Source: Alphaproteobacteria bacterium | GTDB lineage: Bacteria; Pseudomonadota; Alphaproteobacteria; Micropepsales; Micropepsaceae | DNA: 41,910 nt | Reading direction: 5' to 3' | Assembly: GCA_018969785.1 (NCBI GenBank) | Contig: JAGWXR010000004.1 | Location: 1-41,910 of the forward strand | Shown here: positions 34,780 through 41,910 of the stretch, piece by piece | Numbering within the stretch: position 1 is the stretch's first letter | Layout: every line of letters starts with the position of its first letter | Translations under genes and position numbers: made by a program | Notes under the pieces: generated by a model | Told to the model about the DNA's origin: nothing | Database searches by the model: none | What the model saw: the letters and a program-made list of their open reading frames with translations, nothing else

Positions 34780-36003
34780 ATGAGACGCGTCGCTGTAACT
34801 GGCATGGGCATCGTCTGCTCGATCGGCAACACCACGCAGGAGGTGCTCGCCTCTCTTCGCGAGGCAAGGTCGGGCATCGTCGCGGCCGAGGACTATCAGA
34901 AGATGGGCTTCCGCAGCCAGGTGCACGGCAGCCTCAAGGTTGACCTCGAGGCCGCCGTCGATCGCCGTGCCCGCCGCTTCATGGGCGATGGTGCCGCCTA
35001 TGCATGGATGGCCATGAGCCAGGCCATCGCCGATGCCGGCCTTGAACCCCACCACGTCTCGAACGAGAGAACAGGCCTGATCGTTGGCTCCGGCGGCCCC
35101 TCCACCAAGGCCATCGTGGCAGCCGCCGACACGGCACGCAGCGAACCCGGCAAGGGCCCCAAGAAGGTCGGCCCCTTTGCGGTCCCCAAGGCGATGTCTT
35201 CGACCTGCTCGGCAAACCTGTCGACCTGGTTCAAGACCAAGGGCGTCAATTATTCGATCTCGTCAGCCTGCTCGACATCTGCAAACTGCATCGGAAATGC
35301 GTACGAGATGATCCAGTGGGGCAAGCAGGACATCATGTTTGCCGGCGGCGGCGAGGAACTGGACTGGACATTGTCCGTCCTCTTCGACGCCATGGGCGCC
35401 ATGTCCTCGAAATACAATGACACGCCGGCCACGGCGAGCCGCGCCTACGACCGGAACCGCGACGGCTTCGTGATCTCGGGCGGTGGCGGCATCCTTGTCC
35501 TCGAGGAATGGAACCACGCCAAGGCACGCGGCGCGAAGATCTACGCCGAGATCGTTGGCTACGGTGCTACGGCCGACGGGGCGGACATGGTTGCCCCTTC
35601 GGGCGAAGGTGCCGTGCGCTGCATGCGCATGGCCATCCAGAACGTGAAGGCCCCGATCGACTACATCAATCCGCACGCGACCTCGACACCTGTCGGCGAC
35701 ATTCCGGAAATCAAGGCCATCCACGAGGTCTTCGGCAAGACCACCCCGCCGATCAGCGCCACGAAGTCCCTCACGGGCCACAGCCAGGGCGCCGCCGGCG
35801 TGCACGAGGCGATCTATTCGCTCCTGATGCTGCACAACGACTTCATTTGCGAAAGCGCCAACATCGAGGAAATCGATCCCGAGGTAGCCAGCGCAAACAT
35901 CATCCGTCGCCGCATCGACAATGCAGGGCTCACAACCGTGATGTCGAACTCGTTCGGCTTTGGCGGCACGAACGCAACCCTCGTCTTCCAGAAACCGAAC
36001 TGA
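34780..36003 (+). CDS. fabB: 3-oxoacyl-ACP synthase I (KAS I)
   Basis: 407 residues, thiolase fold. Catalytic Cys164 ([12 protein letters not shown]), His299 ([11 protein letters not shown]) and His334 ([12 protein letters not shown]) match the Cys-His-His triad of FabB. FabB elongates the cis-decenoyl product of FabA and is thus specific for the unsaturated branch. It follows fabA by 47 bp with GAAGGGA upstream, and fabI starts 5 bp after its stop. Confidence 0.97.
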   Translation: MRRVAVTGMGIVCSIGNTTQEVLASLREARSGIVAAEDYQKMGFRSQVHGSLKVDLEAAVDRRARRFMGDGAAYAWMAMSQAIADAGLEPHHVSNERTGLIVGSGGPSTKAIVAAADTARSEPGKGPKKVGPFAVPKAMSSTCSANLSTWFKTKGVNYSISSACSTSANCIGNAYEMIQWGKQDIMFAGGGEELDWTLSVLFDAMGAMSSKYNDTPATASRAYDRNRDGFVISGGGGILVLEEWNHAKARGAKIYAEIVGYGATADGADMVAPSGEGAVRCMRMAIQNVKAPIDYINPHATSTPVGDIPEIKAIHEVFGKTTPPISATKSLTGHSQGAAGVHEAIYSLLMLHNDFICESANIEEIDPEVASANIIRRRIDNAGLTTVMSNSFGFGGTNATLVFQKPN

Positions 36004-36008
36004 CAGCC

Positions 36009-36836
36009 ATGACCCTCAAGACCAACCTCATGGCCGGCAAGCGCGGCCTGATCATGGGCGTTGCCAACGACCACTCCATTGCCTGGGGTATCGCAAGGAC
36101 CCTGCACGAGCACGGCGCCGAGCTCGCCTTTACCTATCAGGGCGAGGCCTTCGGAAAGCGCGTGAAACCGCTGGTGGAAACCGTGGGTGCCAGGATCATC
36201 CTCGAGGCCGACGTCGAAAACGACCAGTCGCTGGACAACGTCTTTTCTACGCTGGGCCGCGAATGGGGCAGCCTCGACTTCGTGGTCCATGCCATCGCCT
36301 TCTCCGACCGCAACGAACTGAAGGGGCGCTATGTCGACACGACGCGCGGAAACTTTCGCCGGTCGATGGAAATCTCCTGCTTCTCGTTCACGGACATCGC
36401 GCGCAGGGCTGCGCCGCTGATGACCAATGGTGGCTCGCTGATCACCCTGACCTATGCCGGCTCGCAGCGCGTCATGCCGAGCTACAACATCATGGGTGTG
36501 GCCAAGGCCGCACTCGAGGCTTCAGTACGCTACCTCGCAGCCGACCTCGGCCCCCAGGGCATCCGCGTCAACGCGCTTTCGCCAGGCCCGATGCGCACAC
36601 TCGCAGGCGCAGCCGTCGGCGACGCACGCAACGTCTTCAAGTGGTACAAGCAGTACTCACCCCTGCGAAAGACCGTGGAACTCCAGCACGTCGGCGGCTC
36701 CGCCCTCTACTTCCTGAGCGACCTGTCGGCTGGGGTCACCGGCGAAATCCACTACATCGACGCGGGCTTCAATGTCACCGGCATGCCCGGCGCCCCCGAG
36801 ATCAAGGCCCTCTTTGCGGGCGACCAGGGCGAATAA
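36009..36836 (+). CDS. fabI: Enoyl-ACP reductase (NADH), FabI type
   Basis: 275 residues, short-chain dehydrogenase fold. The start MTLKTNLMAGKRGLIMGVANDHSIAWGIA holds the FabI cofactor motif; the active-site residues are Tyr149, Tyr159 and Lys166 in TYAGSQRVMPSYNIMGVAKAALE. It catalyses the last reduction of each fatty acid elongation cycle and is the family targeted by triclosan-type inhibitors. The track ORF begins at 35508 inside fabB; ATG 36009 is the real start. Last gene of the fabA-fabB-fabI unit. Confidence 0.97.
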   Translation: MTLKTNLMAGKRGLIMGVANDHSIAWGIARTLHEHGAELAFTYQGEAFGKRVKPLVETVGARIILEADVENDQSLDNVFSTLGREWGSLDFVVHAIAFSDRNELKGRYVDTTRGNFRRSMEISCFSFTDIARRAAPLMTNGGSLITLTYAGSQRVMPSYNIMGVAKAALEASVRYLAADLGPQGIRVNALSPGPMRTLAGAAVGDARNVFKWYKQYSPLRKTVELQHVGGSALYFLSDLSAGVTGEIHYIDAGFNVTGMPGAPEIKALFAGDQGE

Positions 36837-36868
36837 CGGGCCCCGCCCCACCGCCCCAATGCGGTCAT

Positions 36869-36886
36869 GGTTCGCGAAGGCGAACC
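36869..36886. terminator. Hairpin after fabI
   Basis: GGTTCGC-GAAG-GCGAACC, a perfect 7-bp stem with a 4-nt loop, 32 bp after the fabI stop and between convergent genes. There is no T-run, so it may be a weak or Rho-assisted terminator. Confidence 0.4.
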
Positions 36887-36933
36887 TCCCACGACTTGCG
36901 GCGCAAGGATGAAACAACGGCTTGCGCCACAGG

Positions 36934-36961
36934 CCGGTCAGCGCAGGCCGATCAGCGCAGG
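36934..36961 (+). repeat. Short tandem repeat (2 x 14 bp)
   Basis: CCGGTCAGCGCAGG followed directly by CCGATCAGCGCAGG, one mismatch, in the 156-bp gap between fabI and the HAD gene. No function suggested. Confidence 0.6.
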
Positions 36962-36992
36962 CATGCAGTGAGCGTACGTGGGAACCTTTACG

Positions 36993-37661
36993 CTAGCCCC
37001 GGTTCGCAAGAGCGGTCGCCAGCGTCCTCATGTCCGCAAAGACACGCGCCGCACCCGCGCCTGTCAGCTCGCGCGCGTGATCGGGCGCGCAATGCGGTCC
37101 GCCCGCAAAGCCCCACACAGTCATGCCAGCGGCACGCCCGGCAATCACACCATTTCGACTGTCCTCGATGACCAGGCAACGATCCGCGGGAACCCCGAGG
37201 CGCCCGGCGGCCAGCCAGAAGATGTCCGGCGCGGGTTTGCCCTGCTCGACATCGTCGCCGGAATGGACATGCCCGCCGAAATCTTCCCAAAGGCCGAGCC
37301 CACGGATCTTGCCATGAAGTTCTGCCCGCGGGCTTGACGAGGCGACGGCCTTGCGCGCCCGAACCGCGCGCACCGCCTCGACCGCTCCGGTGATGGGCCG
37401 GATGTCAGCAAGGATGCGCCGCGTGATCTCGCGCCCCATGCTCTCGGCAAACCCGGCAGGCAGGGACCGGCCCGTTTGCGCCACATGCAGCTCGTCAATC
37501 GCCCGGCCCCACCCGGCCGCGGTCAGGCCCTGGATGCGGGCCTTGAACGCGGCCGTGTCAACAAAAAGCCCGAGGCGTGCAAACGCCTCGAGCTCGACTT
37601 CGTGTGCAATGGTCTCTGAGTCAATGAGGACGCCGTCACAATCGAAGATGACGGCGTCCAT
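36993..37661 (-). CDS. HAD family hydrolase (subfamily IA phosphatase)
   Basis: 222 residues. The HAD motifs are FDCDGVLIDSE (nucleophile Asp and general acid), VASSSPR (motif II), KPAPDIF (motif III Lys) and CLVIEDSRNGV (motif IV). The layout matches the beta-phosphoglucomutase/phosphoglycolate phosphatase group, so it should hydrolyse or transfer phosphate on a small sugar phosphate; the substrate is not known. The track adds an Arg-rich upstream stretch from 37730 that overlaps pnp; I choose ATG 37661, which has GAAGG about 10 bp before it. It lies 7 bp after pnp and is probably co-transcribed. Confidence 0.88.
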   Translation of the reverse strand: MDAVIFDCDGVLIDSETIAHEVELEAFARLGLFVDTAAFKARIQGLTAAGWGRAIDELHVAQTGRSLPAGFAESMGREITRRILADIRPITGAVEAVRAVRARKAVASSSPRAELHGKIRGLGLWEDFGGHVHSGDDVEQGKPAPDIFWLAAGRLGVPADRCLVIEDSRNGVIAGRAAGMTVWGFAGGPHCAPDHARELTGAGAARVFADMRTLATALANRG

Positions 37662-37668
37662 CAATGGA

Positions 37669-39798
37669 TCAACCTTCGCTCTTCTCGCCGGCCTCCGGCG
37701 CGATTTCCTTGCCGGTCTTCTGGTCGACAACCTTCATCGACAGGCGAACCTTGCCCCGGTCGTCGAATCCGAGAAGCTTCACGAACACCTTGTCGCCTTC
37801 CTTGACGACATCGCTGGTCTTCGCGACTTTCTGCTTGGCCAGGTGCGAGATATGGACAAGCCCGTCACGCGCGCCGAAGAAGTTCACGAACGCACCGAAG
37901 TCCATCACCTTCACGACCTTGCCTTCGTAGATCTCGCCCACTTCGGGTTCGGCCACGATCGACTTGATCCACTTGAGTGCCGCGCGGATGGACTCGCCAT
38001 TCGCCGAGGCAACCTTGACCGTTCCATCGTCGGAAATATCGATCTTCGCACCCGTCTTCTCGACGATCTCGCGGATGACCTTGCCGCCAGACCCGATGAC
38101 TTCTCGGATCTTGTCGGTCGGGATATTGATCACCTCGATGCGCGGCGCATGCTCGCCCAGTTCTGCACGCGCGCCAGAGATCGCCTTGGACATCTCGCCC
38201 AGGATGTGCAGCCGCCCGTCCTTGGCCTGCCCCAGAGCGACCTTCATGATCTCCTCGGTGATGCCGGTGATCTTGATGTCCATCTGCAGCGCAGTGACGC
38301 CATTCGCCGATCCGGCCACCTTGAAGTCCATGTCACCCAGGTGATCCTCGTCACCCAGGATGTCCGACAGTACGGCAAACCGGCCGCCTTCCTTGATGAG
38401 GCCCATCGCGATGCCGGCACAGGGCGACTTGAGCGGAACGCCCGCATCCATCATCGACAGCGACGTGCCACAGACCGTCGCCATCGAGGACGAACCGTTC
38501 GACTCCGTGATCTCCGATACCGCGCGGATCGTGTAGGGGAAGCTTTCCTTGGCCGGCAGCAGCGGATTGATGGCCCGCCATGCAAGCTTGCCGTGGCCGA
38601 TCTCGCGACGGCCCGGGCTGCCCATGCGGCCGGTCTCACCCACCGAGTACGGAGGGAAATTGTAGTGCAGCATGAAGTGCTGCTTGTACGTACCCTCGAG
38701 CGAGTCGACATACTGCTCGTCCTCGCCGGTGCCCAGCGTGGTAACGACAAGCGCCTGCGTCTCGCCGCGGGTGAACAGTGACGACCCGTGCGTGCGGGGC
38801 AGCACGCCAACCTCCGACACGATCGGGCGAACCGTCTTCGTGTCGCGGCCATCGATGCGCCGGCCCGTGTCGAGGATGTCGTTGCGCACGATAGCTGCTT
38901 CCAGTTCCTTGAACTGGCCGCTGACCGTGAGGGCCGAATCCGGCCGGCCTTCGCCTGTGAATTCCGCCATGACGCGCTTCTTCACCGCGTCGATCTTCGA
39001 GTGGCGCACCTGCTTCTGCCGCTCGCCATAGGCCGCACGCAGGTCAGCCTCAGCGAAGGACTTGATCTTCGCATAGAGCGCGCCATGGTCAGGCGGCGTG
39101 AAGTCGCGCGGATCCTTGGCAGCCTTCTCGGCAAGCCGGATGATGCCGTTGATAACGGCCTGGAACGAGCGGTGGCCGAACATGACCGCACCCAGCATGA
39201 CCTCTTCCGAAAGCTCCTTGGCCTCGGATTCGACCATCAGCACCGCATCGCTGGTCCCCGCCACGACGAGGTCAAGCACCGACTCCGGCATCTTGTCGAT
39301 CGGGGTGTTCAGCACATATTCGCCGTTGATGTAGCCGACGCGCGCCGCGCCGACCGGACCCTGGAACGGAACGCCCGAAAGCGTCAGCGCCGCCGAGACA
39401 GCCACCATGGCAAGGATGTCAGGATCGTTCTCGAGGTCGTGGCTCAGAACCGTGACGATGACCTGCGTGTCGCAGCGATATCCGTCGACGAACAACGGAC
39501 GGATCGGGCGGTCGATCAGGCGCGAGATCAGCGTTTCGCGTTCGGTCGGGCGGCCTTCACGCTTGAAATAGCCGCCCGGAATGCGGCCAGCCGCAAAGGC
39601 CTTTTCCTGGTAGTTCACGGTCAGCGGCAGGAAGTCGATGCCTTCCTTGGGCGACTTGGCGGAAACGACGGTAGCGAGCACGCTGGTCTCGCCCATGGAC
39701 GCGAGCACCGCGCCGTCGGCCTGCCGCGCGATGCGGCCAGTTTCGAGGACAAGCGTCTTGCCGCCCCAGTCAATGTGTTCTCTGTGAATGTCGAACAT
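37669..39798 (-). CDS. pnp: Polyribonucleotide nucleotidyltransferase (PNPase)
   Basis: 709 residues. Two RNase PH domains (N-terminal [34 protein letters not shown]; second core with [18 protein letters not shown] type catalytic acids), an alpha-helical domain, a KH domain ([30 protein letters not shown]) and an S1 domain ([34 protein letters not shown]). It degrades RNA 3' to 5' using phosphate, as part of the degradosome. The 195-bp gap to rpsO upstream contains two hairpins, similar in position to the RNase III-processed leader of E. coli pnp. Confidence 0.98.
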   Translation of the reverse strand: MFDIHREHIDWGGKTLVLETGRIARQADGAVLASMGETSVLATVVSAKSPKEGIDFLPLTVNYQEKAFAAGRIPGGYFKREGRPTERETLISRLIDRPIRPLFVDGYRCDTQVIVTVLSHDLENDPDILAMVAVSAALTLSGVPFQGPVGAARVGYINGEYVLNTPIDKMPESVLDLVVAGTSDAVLMVESEAKELSEEVMLGAVMFGHRSFQAVINGIIRLAEKAAKDPRDFTPPDHGALYAKIKSFAEADLRAAYGERQKQVRHSKIDAVKKRVMAEFTGEGRPDSALTVSGQFKELEAAIVRNDILDTGRRIDGRDTKTVRPIVSEVGVLPRTHGSSLFTRGETQALVVTTLGTGEDEQYVDSLEGTYKQHFMLHYNFPPYSVGETGRMGSPGRREIGHGKLAWRAINPLLPAKESFPYTIRAVSEITESNGSSSMATVCGTSLSMMDAGVPLKSPCAGIAMGLIKEGGRFAVLSDILGDEDHLGDMDFKVAGSANGVTALQMDIKITGITEEIMKVALGQAKDGRLHILGEMSKAISGARAELGEHAPRIEVINIPTDKIREVIGSGGKVIREIVEKTGAKIDISDDGTVKVASANGESIRAALKWIKSIVAEPEVGEIYEGKVVKVMDFGAFVNFFGARDGLVHISHLAKQKVAKTSDVVKEGDKVFVKLLGFDDRGKVRLSMKVVDQKTGKEIAPEAGEKSEG

Positions 39799-39821
39799 TC
39801 TGTTTCAGTCCTGAGTTTGCG

Positions 39822-39839
39822 GTCCGCCGGATTGCGGAC
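39822..39839. other. Hairpin in the pnp leader
   Basis: GTCCGC-CGGATT-GCGGAC, a perfect 6-bp stem, 24 bp before the pnp start. It could be part of a processing or autoregulatory leader; this is inference from its position. Confidence 0.4.
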
Positions 39840-39950
39840 AGCCTTCTCTGCTCTCTTCTTGCAGGGAAATGGTTGTTGGGAAAACGGGCATGCACAGGCG
39901 ACGCCTCCGGGACTGCGCGCCGCGCGCGCAACCCGCAAACCTGTTGGGCT

Positions 39951-39972
39951 GGACGAAGCCTTCACTTCGTCC
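39951..39972. other. Hairpin between rpsO and pnp
   Basis: GGACGAAG and CTTCGTCC form a perfect 8-bp stem around 6 nt, 22 bp after the rpsO stop. There is no T-run in the rpsO direction, so a processing or attenuation site is more likely than a plain terminator. Confidence 0.5.
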
Positions 39973-39993
39973 GTTGGATGGCGTCATTCGGAT

Positions 39994-40263
39994 CTACCGG
40001 CGCAGGCCGAGCTTCGAGATGATTGTGTCGTAGCGCGCCTTGTCGGTCTTCTTGAGATAGTCGAGCAAGCGGCGACGCTGGGACACCATCTTCAGGAGGC
40101 CGCGGCGCGAATGGTTGTCCTTCACGTGGCTCTTGAAGTGTTCCGTGAGGCCGTTGATCCGTTCCGAAAGGACGGCCACCTGCACCTCTGGCGAACCGGT
40201 GTCACCCGGCTTTGTGGCGAATTGCTTGACGATTTCAAGCTTGCGCTCTGCAGTCAACGACAT
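39994..40263 (-). CDS. rpsO: 30S ribosomal protein S15
   Basis: 89 residues, the exact usual length, starting [44 protein letters not shown] and containing [26 protein letters not shown]15 binds the central domain of 16S rRNA. The track starts 34 codons too early at 40365; the start is ATG 40263. It lies 11 bp after truB and before pnp, the conserved order. Confidence 0.98.
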   Translation of the reverse strand: MSLTAERKLEIVKQFATKPGDTGSPEVQVAVLSERINGLTEHFKSHVKDNHSRRGLLKMVSQRRRLLDYLKKTDKARYDTIISKLGLRR

Positions 40264-40274
40264 CGGATTGTTCC

Positions 40275-41219
40275 TCAATGTGAAAAGTTGAATACACGGA
40301 TGGGCTTCACCTCTCCTGCCTCGAAGACGGCGATCGCAACGGGATCGCCGGAGCGGGTACGGCAATAGACAGGCGGCACGGCATGCGCACCGCTGTCATC
40401 GGCTACCCCTTCGGAGAGGAAGAGACGACCGCGCGCCAGGACGGACCGGCCCAGCCTGAGCTGGGAGGCCTCCTGGTCTGTCACGGCCAGTGCCGGGATG
40501 TCGTCCAGCACGGTCGCGAGCGGCCGGAGGCCACGCGTGGTGGCCGGGTCTTTAGCAGATTCCTCGAGTTTTTCCAGCGTTATCGCGTCCGCCAGCCGGA
40601 AGGGCCCGACCGAGGTCCGGGTTAACGAGGCAACATGGCCAAAACAGCCAAGGACCCGGCCGATATCGCGCGCAAAGGCCCGCACATAGGTCCCTTTGCC
40701 GCACGTCATGTGGAACACGGTATGGTCGGCGTCCGGCACCTCGAGAACCTCGAGGCGGAAGATATCGGTCTCGCGGGGCTGAAGCGCGACGGTCTCGCCG
40801 TCGCGCGCAAGATCATAGGCGCGCTGCCCGTCGACAAGGATGGCCGAGAACGCCGGAGGCACCTGCAGCACCCGCCCGATGAACGCCGGCAGCGCCGCAA
40901 GGACCTGTTCCGGGGTAGGTCGCAAGTCACTCGACCGCACGACCGGCCCCTCACGGTCATCCGTCGAGGTCTCCTGTCCCCAGCAGACCGTGAACCGGTA
41001 GGTCTTGCGCGCATCGACCAGGTAGGGAACGGTCTTCGTCGCCTCGCCAAAGGCAAGTGGAAGCACGCCATCGGCAAGTGGATCGAGCGTACCCGCGTGG
41101 CCGGCCTTGTTTGCGTTGAGCAGGCGCCGGGCAATCGACAGCGCCTTTGTCGAGGTGATCCCGGTGGACTTGTTCAGCACAAGCCAGCCATGGACCGCCT
41201 CACCCTTTCGCTTCGCCAT
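40275..41219 (-). CDS. truB: tRNA pseudouridine(55) synthase
   Basis: 314 residues from ATG 41219 (the track uses GTG 41225, two codons earlier). The catalytic Asp is in [20 protein letters not shown], and the TruB motifs [15 protein letters not shown] and [12 protein letters not shown] follow. The C-terminal part ([31 protein letters not shown]) looks like a degenerate PUA-type end. It makes pseudouridine 55 in the T-loop of tRNAs. The start overlaps the end of rbfA by about 20 bp, showing translational coupling. Confidence 0.97.
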   Translation of the reverse strand: MAKRKGEAVHGWLVLNKSTGITSTKALSIARRLLNANKAGHAGTLDPLADGVLPLAFGEATKTVPYLVDARKTYRFTVCWGQETSTDDREGPVVRSSDLRPTPEQVLAALPAFIGRVLQVPPAFSAILVDGQRAYDLARDGETVALQPRETDIFRLEVLEVPDADHTVFHMTCGKGTYVRAFARDIGRVLGCFGHVASLTRTSVGPFRLADAITLEKLEESAKDPATTRGLRPLATVLDDIPALAVTDQEASQLRLGRSVLARGRLFLSEGVADDSGAHAVPPVYCRTRSGDPVAIAVFEAGEVKPIRVFNFSH

Positions 41220-41652
41220 CGTCACCGTCGTCAGGCTTCAGCTCTTCACCCGCATGCCGCAGGTCGCGAGCGACCTTCTCGGACCGCAGGATCTCCTCGA
41301 TATGATGAGCTTCGTCGAAGGAGCGGTCCGCAACAAAATGCAGCACAGGCGCATGCCGCAACTGCAGAAGCTTTGCCACCTGCGAGCGCAGATACGGAGC
41401 AGACCGATTGAGCCCCTCCAGCACGGGCTCAAGCTGCTCCCCACCCAGAGGCATGGCAAATGCAGTGGCATTCTTGAGGTCAGGGCTGATCCGGACTTCC
41501 GACACGGTGACGGAAGCACCCGCAAGCGCCGGGTCTCGCAATTCCCCCCGCATCAGGATGCCCGCCAGGATGTGCCGGATCTCCTCGCCCACGCGCAACT
41601 GCCGCTGGCTGGGTCCGCTGCCGGTCTCGGGTCGATGGGTTTTGCGGGCCAT
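41200..41652 (-). CDS. rbfA: Ribosome-binding factor A
   Basis: 150 residues with the KH-like RbfA pattern SQRQLRVGEEIRHILAGILMRGELRDPALAGASVTVSEVRISPDLKNATAFAMPLGG and a C-terminal acidic tail ([14 protein letters not shown]). RbfA helps mature the 16S rRNA 5' end and is needed in the cold. The track starts at 41730, but ATG 41652 (MARKTHRPETG) fits the family and has AAGGA about 12 bp upstream; the extra 26 residues look like a read-through of the infB-rbfA gap. Confidence 0.95.
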   Translation of the reverse strand: MARKTHRPETGSGPSQRQLRVGEEIRHILAGILMRGELRDPALAGASVTVSEVRISPDLKNATAFAMPLGGEQLEPVLEGLNRSAPYLRSQVAKLLQLRHAPVLHFVADRSFDEAHHIEEILRSEKVARDLRHAGEELKPDDGDDGEAKG

Positions 41653-41736
41653 GCTGGCACCAATTCCTTCAGGGGGACGGGGCGAACCTCCCTTGAGGCC
41701 CGCCTCCGCCATCCGCGCGCTGGCGCGCACGCCGGG

Positions 41737-41910
41737 TTAGAGTGTCCGCTTGATCGTCTCGACCTCGAAGCACTCGATCTGGTCACCCTTCTGGATGTCC
41801 TGGTAGTTGTCGAAGGCCATGCCGCATTCCTGGCCGACCACGACTTCCTTGACCTCGTCCTTGAAGCGCTTGAGCGTCGACAGCGTGCCTTCGTGGATGA
41901 CCACGTTGTC
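41737..41910 (-). CDS. infB: Translation initiation factor IF-2, C-terminal end (partial)
   Basis: The last 57 codons are present, ending in TAA, and are absent from the track. The peptide [57 protein letters not shown] is the C2 domain end of IF-2, which binds the formylated initiator tRNA. The remainder extends beyond the window. It lies 84 bp before rbfA in the usual infB-rbfA-truB-rpsO-pnp order. Confidence 0.97.
   Translation of the reverse strand, partial: DNVVIHEGTLSTLKRFKDEVKEVVVGQECGMAFDNYQDIQKGDQIECFEVETIKRTL

Overview
The window is GC-rich chromosomal DNA from an alphaproteobacterium. Four things point there: an ActR/PrrA-type response regulator tail next to an MmcB gene; a cysteine-free, His-rich Irr-type Fur regulator divergent from fabA-fabB-fabI; the order mutM-ech-rpsT-dnaA-dnaN-recF-gyrB; and pnp-rpsO-truB-rbfA-infB. 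I cannot place it below class with confidence. No rRNA, tRNA, insertion sequence, phage gene or CRISPR array is visible. Almost all of it is ordinary housekeeping chromosome.

Region by region. 1-690: end of the redox response regulator and mmcB. 689-7919: the most accessory-looking part. A leftward diiron (ferritin-like) protein is separated by a 504-bp gene-free region, holding two near-identical 14-bp palindromic operators, from two rightward tandem 913-residue RND/MMPL exporters that are clear paralogues. 8022-9165: TerB-like protein and nitroreductase, converging on a hairpin that contains both stop codons. 9184-18634 (leftward): gyrB, recF, dnaN, dnaA, rpsT, an enoyl-CoA hydratase and mutM. 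The 892-bp rpsT-dnaA gap has no gene and is a candidate replication-origin or regulatory region, although I see no canonical DnaA box there. 18693-24258 (rightward): ubiE and ubiB (ubiquinone synthesis), coaBC, dut, an Rrf2 regulator and cysK. 24285-28150: an exported SH3 protein (leftward), then a D-2-hydroxyacid dehydrogenase, an RlmI-like rRNA methyltransferase and an M48 metalloprotease lipoprotein with a PDZ domain (rightward).

28167-34001 (leftward): ABC exporter, MoeB/ThiF-like E1 enzyme, DUF3501 protein, HdrD/GlpC-like iron-sulfur protein, rubrerythrin and Irr. The rubrerythrin, Fe-S protein and DUF3501 form a poorly characterised redox module. A palindrome matching the Irr/ICE iron-control box sits just upstream of the rubrerythrin promoter. 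34190-36836 (rightward): fabA, fabB, fabI, the unsaturated fatty acid branch plus enoyl reductase. 36993-41910 (leftward): HAD phosphatase, pnp, rpsO, truB, rbfA and the end of infB, the usual RNA-metabolism/translation cluster.

The parts most worth following up are the operator-controlled diiron protein with the exporter pair, the Irr-box rubrerythrin/HdrD-like/DUF3501 module, and the dnaA upstream region with its unusual set of motifs.
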